A stretch of 64,000 nt of DNA from Sphingomonadales bacterium UBA6171 (GTDB taxonomy: Bacteria > Pseudomonadota > Alphaproteobacteria > Sphingomonadales > Sphingomonadaceae): contig DITZ01000048.1 of NCBI GenBank assembly GCA_002422985.1, forward strand, positions 23,812 through 87,811, read 5' to 3'. Shown piece after piece: positions 51,376 through 61,174 of the stretch. The notes beneath the pieces were generated by a model. The model was not told where the DNA came from. It searched no databases and saw nothing but the letters and a program-made list of their open reading frames with translations. Numbering within the stretch: position 1 is the stretch's first letter; each line of letters begins with the position of its first letter. The translations under genes were made by a program, and so were the position numbers.

Positions 51376-52631
51376 TGGCGACCGAAGCACCAGAAGCGCC
51401 CGAAACCCTGGCAGACGCCGGCGCGCCCATCCTGATGGTGCTCGATCCCATGGATTGCGCCGAGCCGAAGCCGGAGCCGGAGCCTGCGCCGCATCTGAAT
51501 GTGCTGGTGTTGCAGGGCGGCGGCGCGCTGGGTGCCTATCATCTGGGCGTGTGCGAGGAACTGGCGACCATGGGCGTCATGCCCGATTGGGTGTGCGGCA
51601 TTTCCATCGGCGCGGTCAACGCCGCGCTGCTGGCCGGCAACCCGGAGGGCAAAAGGCTGGCGGCGCTCCGCACTTTCTGGGAGCGGGTGTCTTCGGCGCT
51701 GGACCCCGGCTTTGCCATTCCCGACGGCACGGCGCGCGACCTCTGGTCAGAGGGTGCCGCATTCTGGATTGCGACCATGGGTGTGCCGGGCTTTTTCGTT
51801 CCGCGCTTCCCGCCGGCCAAGCTGCAACCGCATGGCACCCTGGGCGCGATCAGCTATTATGACACCGAGCCGCTGCGCCAGACGCTGCACGAACTGGTGG
51901 ACTGGGACCTGCTGAACGATGGCCCCACCCGCCTGTCGGTGGGTGCGGTCAGCGTCACCACCGGGCGCATGCATTTCTTCGACAGCAAGGGCGGGCCGGA
52001 TCAGTGCCGCATCACGGCCGACCATGTGATGTCGTCCGGCGCGCTGCCGCCGGGATTCCCGCCGGTGAAGATCGGCGAGGACTGGTATTGGGATGGCGGC
52101 ATTGCCTCCAACGCGCCGTTGCAGCATGTGCTGGATGAAGGCAGCGAGTTTGACAAGAATATCTTCCAGGTGGACCTGTTCCCGGCGAAAGGCCCTTTCC
52201 CGCAGACGCTGATGGATGCCGACATCCGCGCGCAGGACATCCGCTATTCCAGCCGCACCCGGCTCAACACCAATCTGGAAATGGGCCTGTCGCCGGTTCG
52301 CATGGTGGTGCGCCGCGTGCTGGACAGCTGCCACCCCGATCTCGACGCGCTGAGCGAGGAGGAGCTGGATGTGCTGCGCGGATTCGCCCACGAACAGCAT
52401 GTCGAGATTGCGCAGATCATCTATCGCGACAAGGCCTATGCCGGAATGGCGCGCGGTTATGAATTCTCCCGCCCCACGATGGAAGCGCACCGCGCCGCCG
52501 GCCGGCGCGATGCCGGCAAGGCGCTGGCGATCCGCGACTGGACCCTGCGCCCGGCGCTGGTCGGCGTGCACAGCACCGATGCGGGCGCACCCGACGGCGC
52601 GATTCATCAAAAGCCGAAGCCGAAGCGTTAG
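51375..52631 (+). CDS. patatin-like phospholipase/lipid acyl hydrolase
   Basis: The 418-residue protein has a patatin domain: the oxyanion motif 'LQGGGALGAYHLGV' (about 46-59), the nucleophile G-I-S-I-G (Ser near residue 76), and the Asp of the dyad in 'YWDGGIASNAP' (about 237-247). The C-terminal region from about 300 contains a segment found in the larger DUF3734-type patatins ('RDKAYAGMARGYEFS'). No signal peptide is seen, so it is probably cytoplasmic or membrane-associated. Acting on acyl esters is expected; the lipid is unknown. Confidence 0.9.
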   Translation: MATEAPEAPETLADAGAPILMVLDPMDCAEPKPEPEPAPHLNVLVLQGGGALGAYHLGVCEELATMGVMPDWVCGISIGAVNAALLAGNPEGKRLAALRTFWERVSSALDPGFAIPDGTARDLWSEGAAFWIATMGVPGFFVPRFPPAKLQPHGTLGAISYYDTEPLRQTLHELVDWDLLNDGPTRLSVGAVSVTTGRMHFFDSKGGPDQCRITADHVMSSGALPPGFPPVKIGEDWYWDGGIASNAPLQHVLDEGSEFDKNIFQVDLFPAKGPFPQTLMDADIRAQDIRYSSRTRLNTNLEMGLSPVRMVVRRVLDSCHPDLDALSEEELDVLRGFAHEQHVEIAQIIYRDKAYAGMARGYEFSRPTMEAHRAAGRRDAGKALAIRDWTLRPALVGVHSTDAGAPDGAIHQKPKPKR

Positions 52632-52708
52632 CGCGCTTTCCCTGGCGGGCAAGATCGCGCCGCGCCGCCCCCGGACGGCGGGATCGGATTGCGGCAAAGC
52701 CGACCGTC

Positions 52709-53605
52709 TCAGCCGCCGAATCGCAGCCTGACGCTTAGAGCCAGCAGTTTCAGGTCTGTCGGTGCCAGTGCGCGGGCGGCGCGGTTGAACTCCAGCGCCT
52801 TGGCCCGGTTGCCCATGCGGCGGTTGCCGCCCGAAAGCCGGGTATAATGGGCGAGCAGCGCGGCCGGATGCTGCTGCATCAGCGCCTTGTGCTTTTGCAG
52901 CACATGCTCCCAGCTTTGCACGCGCTTCTTCTCGTCCTTCGTGATGGAATTGGCGGAAAAGCGCTGGATGACCAGCGGTTCGTCGATGAACTGGAAGCGG
53001 CCGGCCTGCGCCAGACGGATGCCCAGATCCCAGTCCACCAGCGATTTCAGGCCCTCGTCGAACAGGCCCACGGCTTCCAGCACCGATTTGCGGGCGACCA
53101 GCGTCTGGGTGGAGACGGGGTTGGTCACCAGCAGGGTTTCCAGAATCTGCCCGTCCAGCAGCCGCAAACCGGCGTCGGGACAATAGCGCACGCCGGCGCG
53201 CGGCCGTTCGGCGCCCGGCTCATCCAGGATGAGAAAGCCGCAATAGCTGGCGATGACATCGTCGGGCGCACCCAGCAGCCGTGCCATCTGCTTTTCCAGC
53301 TTGGTTGGCAGCCACTCGTCGTCGCTGTCCTGAAAGGCGATCCATGAGCCTTTTGCCGCCCCTATCCCGGCATTGCGGGCGGCCGAGATGCCGCCGTTGC
53401 GCGCGCTTTCAATCAGGCGGAAGCGCGGATCGCTGATCGTGCGGGCGGCGGCAACCGTGCCGTCTGTGGAGGCGTCGTCCACCACGATGACCTCGATATC
53501 GGTCCAGCTCTGGCGCAGCACGCTTTCCACCGCGGCGACAATGCTGCTTTCGCGGTTGAAAGCCGGTATCACGATTGAAACCAGCGTTTCCATGCTGTCG
53601 CCCAT
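52709..53605 (-). CDS. glycosyltransferase family 2
   Basis: The 298-residue GT-A fold protein has 'VSIVIPAFNRESSIVAAVES' cut at the N-terminus (about 7-26), 'VIVVDDASTDGT' (about 39-50) and the metal/sugar-nucleotide motif 'FQDSDDEWLPTK' (about 90-101). AAGGGGG five bases before ATG 53605 fixes the start; a longer open frame upstream would run into nadB. It converges with the patatin gene and may be the last gene of the minus-strand run from fabD. The acceptor is unknown; the C-terminal helices resemble polysaccharide GT2 enzymes. Confidence 0.9.
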   Translation of the reverse strand: MGDSMETLVSIVIPAFNRESSIVAAVESVLRQSWTDIEVIVVDDASTDGTVAAARTISDPRFRLIESARNGGISAARNAGIGAAKGSWIAFQDSDDEWLPTKLEKQMARLLGAPDDVIASYCGFLILDEPGAERPRAGVRYCPDAGLRLLDGQILETLLVTNPVSTQTLVARKSVLEAVGLFDEGLKSLVDWDLGIRLAQAGRFQFIDEPLVIQRFSANSITKDEKKRVQSWEHVLQKHKALMQQHPAALLAHYTRLSGGNRRMGNRAKALEFNRAARALAPTDLKLLALSVRLRFGG

Positions 53606-53636
53606 CAATGCCCCCTTGGCCGCTGGCCCGCCCCGG

Positions 53637-55268
53637 TCAATCCAGGGTCGGATAGAGAATCGTATCGCGCGGCGGATTCGTCTGTTCGGGATAGTCGGTC
53701 GTGTAGTGAAGGCCACGCGATTCCTTGCGCGCGCGCGCCGACCGCACGATAAGGTCCGCCACTTCGACCAGATTCCGCAGCTCCAGCAGATCGGGCGTCA
53801 CGCGGAAATTACCATAATAATCAGCGATTTCCTGCCGCAGCAGCGCCACACGATGCGCGGCGCGCTCCAGCCGCCGGTCGGTGCGGACGATGCCGACATA
53901 ATCCCACATGAAGCGGCGCAGCTCGTCCCAGTTATGCGCCACCACCACCTCTTCGTCAGACGAGGTGACGCGGCTTTCATCCCATTTGCGGATGGGAACG
54001 GGCGGCGGTGTAACGGGCAGGCGGGCGAGGATGTCGTCGGCCGCCGACGCGCCGAACACCAGACATTCCAGCAGGCTGTTGGAAGCGAGCCGGTTGGCGC
54101 CGTGCAGGCCCGACTGGCTGACCTCGCCCACGGCATAAAGGCCGGCGAGATCGGTGCGGCCATGCAGATCGACCAGCACGCCGCCGCAGCTGTAATGCGC
54201 GGCGGGCACCACGGGGATGGGCTGGGTGACGGGGTCTATCCCCAGCTCGCGCAGCCGCTTCACGATGGTGGGGAAATGTTCCTCCACAAAGCCGGCGGGC
54301 TTGTGCGTCATGTCCAGCAGCACATGCGCCAGACCGAGCCGCTTCATCTCTGCATCGATGGCGCGGGCCACCACGTCGCGCGGGGCCAGTTCAAGGCGCT
54401 GGTCATAGGAGGCCATGAAGGCCGTGCCCGGCTGGTCTGCGGCATCCGCCGCGGGCGGCAGCCTTAGGATCCCCCCCTCGCCGCGCATGGCCTCGGTAAT
54501 CAGGAAATTCTTGACCTGCGGGTGATAGAGGCATGTGGGGTGGAACTGGTTGAATTCCATGTTGGAAACACGGCAGCCCGCGCGCCAGGCCATGGCGATG
54601 CCGTCTCCGGTGGACCCATCCGGGTTGGTGGAGAAGCGATAGACCCGCGACGCGCCACCGGTGGCCAGCACCACCGCCTTCGCCAGGATGCGCCGCACCC
54701 GGCCGCTCCGGCGGTCCAGCGCATAAAGGCCGAGCGCGCGGCGTTCGGCAAAGCCATGGCCTTCCGCGTGCCGCTCGGTGATGATGTCGATGGCGACATG
54801 GTCCGGCAGGAAACGGATGCCGGGCGTGGCGATCGCCGCTTTCTCCAGCGCCTTCTGCACCGCCCAGCCGGTCGCGTCATCCACATGCACGATGCGGCGC
54901 GCACTATGCCCGCCCTCCCGCGTCAGATGCCAGCGTTCAGAGACGGTTTCGCCCGGATTGAAGGGCACGCCAAGCGCGGCCAGCCGCTCGATCGCCGCAG
55001 CGGCATGTTCCACGACATATTCAACCGCGCGGCGATCATTCAGCCCGGCGCCGGCCACCATCGTGTCCTCGATATGGGATTCAAACGTGTCGCCCTCGTC
55101 CAGCACGGCGGCGATGCCGCCCTGCGCCCAGCTGGTGGAGCCGGCGGAAATATCCGCCTTGGACAGCAGCAGCACCTTCGCGCCGGCCGCCAGATTGAGC
55201 GCGGTGGTCAGCCCCGCCGCCCCCGAACCGACGACGATGACATCGGCTTCGATCGGCCCGACCGTCAT
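53637..55268 (-). CDS. nadB: L-aspartate oxidase
   Basis: The 543-residue flavoenzyme oxidises L-aspartate to iminoaspartate, the first step of NAD synthesis. It has the FAD motif 'VIVVGSGAAGLTTALNLA' (about 10-27), 'GSTSWAQGGIAAV' (about 43-55), 'HPTCLY' (about 243), 'MRGEGGILR', and the active-site 'PAAHYSCGGVLVD' (about 350-362). The C-terminal helical domain is complete. It lies 10 bp after the ABC ATPase. nadA and nadC, the usual partners, are not in the window. Confidence 0.95.
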   Translation of the reverse strand: MTVGPIEADVIVVGSGAAGLTTALNLAAGAKVLLLSKADISAGSTSWAQGGIAAVLDEGDTFESHIEDTMVAGAGLNDRRAVEYVVEHAAAAIERLAALGVPFNPGETVSERWHLTREGGHSARRIVHVDDATGWAVQKALEKAAIATPGIRFLPDHVAIDIITERHAEGHGFAERRALGLYALDRRSGRVRRILAKAVVLATGGASRVYRFSTNPDGSTGDGIAMAWRAGCRVSNMEFNQFHPTCLYHPQVKNFLITEAMRGEGGILRLPPAADAADQPGTAFMASYDQRLELAPRDVVARAIDAEMKRLGLAHVLLDMTHKPAGFVEEHFPTIVKRLRELGIDPVTQPIPVVPAAHYSCGGVLVDLHGRTDLAGLYAVGEVSQSGLHGANRLASNSLLECLVFGASAADDILARLPVTPPPVPIRKWDESRVTSSDEEVVVAHNWDELRRFMWDYVGIVRTDRRLERAAHRVALLRQEIADYYGNFRVTPDLLELRNLVEVADLIVRSARARKESRGLHYTTDYPEQTNPPRDTILYPTLD

Positions 55269-55278
55269 CCGCCCGCCC

Positions 55279-56202
55279 TCATCTGCCGGCCCGCGCGGCC
55301 GTCAACTCCAGAAACACATCTTCCAGATCCGCTTCGCGCGTGGAGACGTCCACGATGGCAAGGCCCGCCGCCGTGATCTGCGCCAGCACGGTGCCGGCAT
55401 GCACCAGCCCCTTGTCATACAGGATATCCAGCCGGTTGCCGGAGAGGAGTTCGGTGCGGGTCGCGCCGGTGATGGCGGGCGCCACGCTGATCGGCTGCTC
55501 CAGCGTGACAACCACGCGCTTATCGCGCGCCTGCGCCAGCAGCGTGCCCTTGTCGGTGTCCGCCACGATGCGGCCATGGTTCACGATGGCGATGCGGTCG
55601 CACAATTCCTCGGCTTCTTCCAGATAATGGGTTGTCAGCACAACGGTCGTGCCCTCGGCATGCAGCTCGCGCACATATTCCCACAGCATCTGCCGAAGCT
55701 CGATATCAACACCGGCGGTCGGCTCGTCGAGGATGATGATGGGCGGGCTGTGCACCAATGCCTTGGCGATCAGCAGCCGGCGCTTCATGCCGCCCGAGAG
55801 CGTGCGGGCATAGACATGCGCCTTGTCGTCCAGCCGCACCTTTTTCAGCAATTCCATGGAGCGGCGCTTGCGCGGTGGCACGCCGAACAGGCCGGCCTGC
55901 ATTTCCAGCGTTTCAAACGGGGTAAAAAAGGCGTCAAACAGCAGTTCCTGCGGCACAACGCCCAGCGATGCCTTGGCGTTGCGCGGATGGACGTCGATGT
56001 CGAAGCCCCACACTTCCGCGCGGCCGGCGCTTTTGTTCACCAGCCCGGCCAGGATGTTGATGAGCGTCGATTTCCCCGCGCCATTTGGCCCCAGCAGCCC
56101 GAACATGGAGCCGCGCGGCACGGAGAGGGACACGCCTTCCAGCGCGCGCTTTCCGCCAGCATAGGTTTTTTCCAGATTCTCCAGCAGGATGGCGGCGGTC
56201 AT
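55279..56202 (-). CDS. ABC transporter ATP-binding protein
   Basis: The 307-residue ATPase has Walker [10 protein letters not shown] (about 38-46), the Q-loop '[10 protein letters not shown]', the signature '[15 protein letters not shown]' (about 134-148), Walker B '[12 protein letters not shown]' (about 154-165) and the H-loop '[14 protein letters not shown]'. A C-terminal regulatory extension follows. It is of the DrrA/NodI-type subfamily of ABC-2 exporters. The permease gene is not in the window. ATG 56202 overlaps the leuC stop by 4 bp (ATGA), an unusual coupling between a metabolic enzyme and a transporter. Confidence 0.93.
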   Translation of the reverse strand: MTAAILLENLEKTYAGGKRALEGVSLSVPRGSMFGLLGPNGAGKSTLINILAGLVNKSAGRAEVWGFDIDVHPRNAKASLGVVPQELLFDAFFTPFETLEMQAGLFGVPPRKRRSMELLKKVRLDDKAHVYARTLSGGMKRRLLIAKALVHSPPIIILDEPTAGVDIELRQMLWEYVRELHAEGTTVVLTTHYLEEAEELCDRIAIVNHGRIVADTDKGTLLAQARDKRVVVTLEQPISVAPAITGATRTELLSGNRLDILYDKGLVHAGTVLAQITAAGLAIVDVSTREADLEDVFLELTAARAGR

Positions 56203-57614
56203 GCCGGCTCCAGCTGGCGCACGTCGGTCAGATGGCCGGTAATGGCGGCGGCGGCGGCCATCGCCGGGCTCATCAGGTGGGTGCGGGCGCCCGGCCCCTG
56301 TCTGCCAACGAAATTGCGGTTGGATGTGCTGGCGCAGCGTTCGCCGGGCGGCACCTTGTCCGGGTTCATGCCAAGGCACATGGAACAGCCCGGCTCGCGC
56401 CAGTCAAAGCCGGCGTCGATGAAGATGCGGTCCAGCCCTTCGGCCTCGGCCTGCCGTTTCACCAGGCCGGAACCGGGGACGACCAGCGCCTGGCGGATGC
56501 CGCTTGCCACATGCCGGCCCTTCACGATGGCGGCGGCCGCGCGCAGATCCTCGATGCGGCTGTTGGTGCAGCTGCCGATGAATATATGCTCCACCGGCAC
56601 ATCCTCAATGCGGGTGCCGGGGGTGAGGCCCATATAGGCGAGCGATTTTTCCGCCGCCGCGCGCTTCCCCGCATCGGCAAAGCTGGCCGGATCGGGAATG
56701 ACGCCGGTAACGGCCACCACATCTTCCGGGCTGGTGCCCCAGGTGACGAGCGGCACGATGGCGCTGCCGTCGATAACCACCTCACGGTCGAAAACCGCGC
56801 CGGCGTCGCCGGGCAGCTGCCGCCACCAGGCGATGGCGGCGTCCAGTTCGGCACCGGCGGGTGCGCGCGGGCGGCCAGCCACATAGGCAAAGGTCTTTTC
56901 GTCCGGCGCCACCAGACCGGCGCGGCCGCCGGCTTCGATCGCCATGTTGCACAACGTCATGCGCCCCTCCATGGAGAGCGCCTCGATCACCGGGCCGCGA
57001 TATTCGATGACATGGCCGGTGGCGCCCGCCGTGCCGATCGCACCGGTGATGGCCAGCGCCAGATCCTTGGCGGTGATGCCATGGCCCAGCGTGCCGGTGA
57101 CGGTGACGGCCATGTTGCGGCTTTTGCGCAGCAGCAGGGTTTGCGTGGCGAACACATGTTCGATTTCCGACGTGCCGATGCCGAAGGCCAGCGCGCCCAG
57201 CGCGCCGTGGGTGGAGGTGTGGCTGTCGCCGCACACGATGGTCATGCCCGGCAGCGTAAAGCCCAGTTCCGGGCCGATTACATGCACGATGCCCTGTTCG
57301 GGCGCGTCGATCTCCACATATTCGACGCCGAAATCGGCGCAATTGGCCTCCAGTGCGGCCAGCTGTGCGGCGGATTCCGGGTCTTCGATCGGCACGTTCC
57401 GCGCGGTGGTGGGCACATTATGGTCCGGCACGGCGAGCGTGAGATCAGGCCGCCGCAGCCGCCGGCCGGCCACGCGCAATCCTTCGAACGCCTGTGGCGA
57501 GGTGACTTCGTGGATCAGGTGCCGGTCGATGAACAGCAGGGCCGTGCCATCGTCGCGGGTGGCGACGATATGATCGTCCCAGATCTTGTCGTAAAGCGTG
57601 CGCAGGCCTGTCAT
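56199..57614 (-). CDS. leuC: 3-isopropylmalate dehydratase large subunit
   Basis: The 471-residue aconitase-superfamily enzyme of leucine synthesis has the 4Fe-4S ligands in '[14 protein letters not shown]' (Cys near 351) and '[17 protein letters not shown]' (C-x2-C near 411-414), and '[13 protein letters not shown]' (about 128-140). Its small subunit LeuD, usually adjacent, is not in the window; it must be encoded elsewhere. It follows mltG by 44 bp and overlaps the ABC ATPase gene. Confidence 0.97.
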   Translation of the reverse strand: MTGLRTLYDKIWDDHIVATRDDGTALLFIDRHLIHEVTSPQAFEGLRVAGRRLRRPDLTLAVPDHNVPTTARNVPIEDPESAAQLAALEANCADFGVEYVEIDAPEQGIVHVIGPELGFTLPGMTIVCGDSHTSTHGALGALAFGIGTSEIEHVFATQTLLLRKSRNMAVTVTGTLGHGITAKDLALAITGAIGTAGATGHVIEYRGPVIEALSMEGRMTLCNMAIEAGGRAGLVAPDEKTFAYVAGRPRAPAGAELDAAIAWWRQLPGDAGAVFDREVVIDGSAIVPLVTWGTSPEDVVAVTGVIPDPASFADAGKRAAAEKSLAYMGLTPGTRIEDVPVEHIFIGSCTNSRIEDLRAAAAIVKGRHVASGIRQALVVPGSGLVKRQAEAEGLDRIFIDAGFDWREPGCSMCLGMNPDKVPPGERCASTSNRNFVGRQGPGARTHLMSPAMAAAAAITGHLTDVRQLEPA

Positions 57615-57658
57615 GCCAAGGGCGTTAGGCCCTCGCCCGGTGCCGGGTCAAGCGTCGG

Positions 57659-58651
57659 CTACAGGCCTTGTTCGCGCCGGTATTGCCGCCACTTGTCCAC
57701 ATTGGCGCGATGCTCGTCATAGGTGACGGCAAAGGCATGGCCGCCGCTGCCGTCGGCCACCATGAACAGATAGTCGTGCACCTCCGGATCGAGCGCGGCG
57801 GCCAGGCTTTCGCGGCCCGGATTGGTGATCGGGCCTTTGGGCAGCCCGTCCATCCGATAGGTGTTATAGCCGTTCACCGCGCGCAGTTCGGAGGCGCGGA
57901 TGCGCCGCCCCAGCGGCCTGCCCTTGGTCACCGGGTAAATCACCGTCGGGTCGGCTTCCAGCCGCATGCCCTGCTTCAGCCGGTTGGTGTATAGCCCGGC
58001 GATCCGCCGCCGTTCAGACGGGTCGGCGGTCTCCTTTTCGACGATGGAGGCCAGCGTCACCGCCTCCGCCTTGCTTTTCACCGCGACATGCGCGCTGCGC
58101 GCTTCCCACAAAGCGTCCAGCTCCCGCTCCATCGCCGCCTGCATCCGGGCGATGACGGCGGCGCGTTCCTCGCCGATCTTCGCCTCATAGGTCGCCGGCA
58201 GCACCGAGCCTTCGGCCGGTGGCTCCACCCGGCCTTGCAGCCGGCCGACCGCATTCACCCGGTCCGCCACCATCGCGCCCGGCATGCCTTCGGGGATGGG
58301 GATGCGGACAATCACCGTGTCGCCGCGCTGCATCCGCTCCAGGATGCTGGCCCAGCCCTCGCCCTCGAAAAAGGCATAGGTGCCATATTGGATGTCGCGG
58401 CCGCCGCCCAGCGTGCGGGCGAGCAGTTCGAACAGTTCGGCCGAATCGACGACGCCCGCGGCTTCCAGCCGCCCGGCCGCTTCGCCGATGCCGGCCCCGC
58501 GCGGGATTTCCACCTCGATTCGCCCGGCCCCCGGCATGGGCATCCGCCGCCACATGGTCGCCGTCCACAGGCTGCCCGCCAGCAGCGCCATGATGACCAG
58601 AATGGCCCCCCACACCACCCAGCGCGGCTGGCCGGCAATCGGGCCGGACAT
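57659..58651 (-). CDS. mltG: endolytic transglycosylase MltG
   Basis: The 330-residue inner-membrane lytic transglycosylase cleaves nascent peptidoglycan strands. It has one N-terminal membrane helix (about 13-33), a LysM-like YceG domain and the catalytic Glu in 'LASIVEKETADPSERR' (about 206-221), with 'LPKGPITNPGRESLAAAL' near the C-terminus. ATG 58651 lies 5 bp after the fabF stop; the longer open frame overlaps fabF and is not used. The acpP-fabF-mltG order is widely conserved in alphaproteobacteria. Confidence 0.95.
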   Translation of the reverse strand: MSGPIAGQPRWVVWGAILVIMALLAGSLWTATMWRRMPMPGAGRIEVEIPRGAGIGEAAGRLEAAGVVDSAELFELLARTLGGGRDIQYGTYAFFEGEGWASILERMQRGDTVIVRIPIPEGMPGAMVADRVNAVGRLQGRVEPPAEGSVLPATYEAKIGEERAAVIARMQAAMERELDALWEARSAHVAVKSKAEAVTLASIVEKETADPSERRRIAGLYTNRLKQGMRLEADPTVIYPVTKGRPLGRRIRASELRAVNGYNTYRMDGLPKGPITNPGRESLAAALDPEVHDYLFMVADGSGGHAFAVTYDEHRANVDKWRQYRREQGL

Positions 58652-58656
58652 GCGGA

Positions 58657-59904
58657 TCAGACCTTGCGGAAGACGAGGGTGGCGTTGGTGCCGCCAAAGC
58701 CGAAACTGTTGTTGAGCACGGCGTTGACGGTGCGTTCCCTGGCCTTGAGCGGCACCAGATCGACGCCTTCGGCCCCCTCGCACGGATCGTCGAGGTTGAG
58801 CGTCGGCGGCACGATACCGTCGCGCATGGCCAGCAGGCAGAAAATGCTTTCCACCGCGCCCGCGCCGCCCAGCAGATGGCCGATGGCGGATTTGGTGCTG
58901 CTCATGGAGATGCCGGCGATGGCCGGGCCGAACAGCCGCTTCACCGCTCCCAGTTCCAGCTCGTCCCCCATCGGCGTGGAGGTGCCGTGCGCGTTCACAT
59001 AATCGATCGCGTCCGGGTTCATGCCCGCCCGCTTCAGTGCCATCTGCATGGAGCGGAACGCGCCAAGGCCTTCGGGGTGCGGGGCGGTGACATGATAGGC
59101 GTCGCCCGTCAGGCCATAGCCCACGACTTCGCCATAGATTTTCGCGCCGCGCGCCTTCGCGCGCTCATATTCCTCCAGCACGACAACGCCGGCACCCTCG
59201 CCCATCACGAAACCGTCGCGGCCCCTGTCCCACGGGCGGCTGGCGCGGGTGGGTTCGTCGTTGTAGCCGGTGGAAAGCGCCCGCGCCTGCGCGAATCCGG
59301 CGATGCCCAGCGGGCAGATGGCGCCTTCCGCGCCGCCGGCCAGCATCACATCGGCATCGTCCAGCGCGATCAGCCGCGCGGCGTCGCCAATGGCATGGGC
59401 ACCGGTGGAGCAGGCGGTGACAACCGCATGGTTCGGCCCCATCAGGCCATATTTGATGGAAACCTGGCCGGAAACCAGATTGATGAGCCGGCCATGCACG
59501 AAATGCGGCGACACGCGGCGCGGCCCGCGTTCGTGCAGCACGATGGATTCGCTGGCGATGCCGGGCAGGCCGCCGATGCCCGAACCGATGAGCGTGCCGG
59601 CGCGCAGCCGCTCCTCCTCGCTCATGCCGGTGAGACCGGCATCTTCCAGCGCCTGGCTGGCGGCGTCGATGCCATAGATGATGAAGGGATCGACCTGCCG
59701 CTGAATCTTGTGATCGACCCGGAGATTCGGATCAAAATCCTCCGGCTTCACCTCGCACGCGATGGTGCAGGCATAGTCGCTCGCGTCAAAGCGCGTGATG
59801 GTGGCCGCGCCCGACTGGCCGGCGATCAGCCGCTCCCACGCGGTTTTGACCGACGCGCCCAACGGCGTGACCAGCCCCAGGCCTGTGACGACTACTCGGC
59901 GCAT
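58657..59904 (-). CDS. fabF: beta-ketoacyl-ACP synthase II
   Basis: The 415-residue condensing enzyme of fatty-acid elongation has the active-site Cys in 'VVTACSTGAHAIG' (about 161-173), His in 'VNAHGTSTPMGDE' (about 303-315) and His in 'TKSAIGHLLGGAGAVE' (about 337-352). Upstream, 59905-60087 separates it from acpP and holds no gene, only a direct repeat of CCCCGGAGC. Confidence 0.97.
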   Translation of the reverse strand: MRRVVVTGLGLVTPLGASVKTAWERLIAGQSGAATITRFDASDYACTIACEVKPEDFDPNLRVDHKIQRQVDPFIIYGIDAASQALEDAGLTGMSEEERLRAGTLIGSGIGGLPGIASESIVLHERGPRRVSPHFVHGRLINLVSGQVSIKYGLMGPNHAVVTACSTGAHAIGDAARLIALDDADVMLAGGAEGAICPLGIAGFAQARALSTGYNDEPTRASRPWDRGRDGFVMGEGAGVVVLEEYERAKARGAKIYGEVVGYGLTGDAYHVTAPHPEGLGAFRSMQMALKRAGMNPDAIDYVNAHGTSTPMGDELELGAVKRLFGPAIAGISMSSTKSAIGHLLGGAGAVESIFCLLAMRDGIVPPTLNLDDPCEGAEGVDLVPLKARERTVNAVLNNSFGFGGTNATLVFRKV

Positions 59905-60087
59905 CCGCCTTCACTCCCTGTTGTGCCGGCCTTGTGACCGGCGTTTCCCCTGTCGTTCATGCCATTTAAGGCGTTCCGGCAGACAGGAATAGCGATACGG
60001 CCCCGGAGCGCCAAGCCCCGGAGCCGCATCCACAGCAAACCGCCCCGGCAGAAATCCGCCGACCCCGGACGGGTTTACCCGCGAAAC

Positions 60088-60324
60088 CTACTTGCCGTTC
60101 GCCGCGATGAAGCTGATCGCATCCTTCACGGTGAGAATTTTCTCGGCCGCGTCGTCCGGGATTTCCACGCCGAACTCGTCCTCGAAAGCCATCACCAGCT
60201 CGACGGTGTCGAGGCTGTCCGCGCCCAGATCGTCGATGAAACTGGCTTCCTCGGTCACCTTGTCGGCGTCAACGCCCAGATGCTCGACAACGATTTTCTT
60301 CACCCGCTCTGCGATATCGCTCAT
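60088..60324 (-). CDS. acpP: acyl carrier protein
   Basis: The 78-residue acidic protein has the phosphopantetheine site '[15 protein letters not shown]' (Ser36 in DSL). It starts [16 protein letters not shown]. It carries acyl chains for the neighbouring FabD, FabG and FabF. It sits between fabG and fabF, as is usual. Confidence 0.98.
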   Translation of the reverse strand: MSDIAERVKKIVVEHLGVDADKVTEEASFIDDLGADSLDTVELVMAFEDEFGVEIPDDAAEKILTVKDAISFIAANGK

Positions 60325-60416
60325 GTTTCAACGCCCTTCTTGTCCGGGTCATGCCCGCTTATGGTGCCCCGTGGGGATAGCCGCGCGGCGCAAAGCTTGC
60401 AAGCGCCCCCGCCCCC

Positions 60417-61151
60417 TCACCCCATGTACATGCCACCGTTCACATGGATTGTCTGCCCCGTGACATAAGCGCCTTCATCACTGGCCAGCCAGACGACCGC
60501 CGCCGCCACATCCGCCCCCTCGCCAAATCGCCCGGCCGGTATGCGCGCATACATGGCGGCCTGCTGGCTCTCGTTCAGCGCGTCCGTCATCGCCGAACGG
60601 ATGAAGCCCGGCGCAACACAGTTCACGGTAACCCCGCGCGAGCCGACCTCGGCTGCAAGGCTGCGGGTCATGCCCTGAAGGCCGGCCTTGGCGGCTGCGT
60701 AATTGGCCTGCCCCGGATTACCGATGGAGCCGACAACCGAGCTGATCGCGATGATGCGGCCGTGCCGCGCCTTCATCATCGGGCGGAGCGCCGCGCGCGA
60801 CAGGCGAAAGCCGGCCTCCAGATCGACCGTCAGCACCGCGGACCAGTCCTCGTCCTTCATGCGCATCGCCAGCCCATCGCGCGTGATGCCGGCATTGTTC
60901 ACCAGAATGTCGAGCTGGCCCAGCGCCGCCACCGCATCGGGCACCAGCGCCTCCACCTCCGCCGACACGTCCAGCCGGCAGGGCAGCACGGTGGCCCCGC
61001 CCAGTTCCTGCGCCAGCGCCTCCAGCGCTTCGGCCCTTGTGCCCGACAGCGCCAGCCGCGCGCCGCGCGCCTTCAGTGCGCGGGCAATCGCCCCGCCGAT
61101 GCCGCCGCTTGCGCCGGTTACCAGCGCGGTCTTTCCACTCAGGTCAAACAT
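60417..61151 (-). CDS. fabG: 3-oxoacyl-ACP reductase
   Basis: The 244-residue SDR has TGASGGIGGAIA (about 12-23), 'VNNAGITRDGLAMRM' (about 85-99), catalytic Ser in 'ISSVVGSIG', and 'YAAAKAG' (about 151-157). It has the FabG hallmark 'NAGITRDGLAMRM' and lies in the fabD-fabG-acpP-fabF order, so the assignment is firm in contrast to the other SDRs in the window. Confidence 0.96.
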   Translation of the reverse strand: MFDLSGKTALVTGASGGIGGAIARALKARGARLALSGTRAEALEALAQELGGATVLPCRLDVSAEVEALVPDAVAALGQLDILVNNAGITRDGLAMRMKDEDWSAVLTVDLEAGFRLSRAALRPMMKARHGRIIAISSVVGSIGNPGQANYAAAKAGLQGMTRSLAAEVGSRGVTVNCVAPGFIRSAMTDALNESQQAAMYARIPAGRFGEGADVAAAVVWLASDEGAYVTGQTIHVNGGMYMG

Positions 61152-61174
61152 GCCGATCCCTCAATCCCGTTTTT

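Noticed and set aside
54778..56637. 619-codon plus-strand frame over nadB, ABC and leuC
   Set aside because: It crosses three well-supported minus-strand genes and has no recognisable domain.
59996..60040. Terminator downstream of acpP
   Set aside because: The CCCCGGAGC copies are direct, not inverted, repeats, so no stable hairpin is formed.
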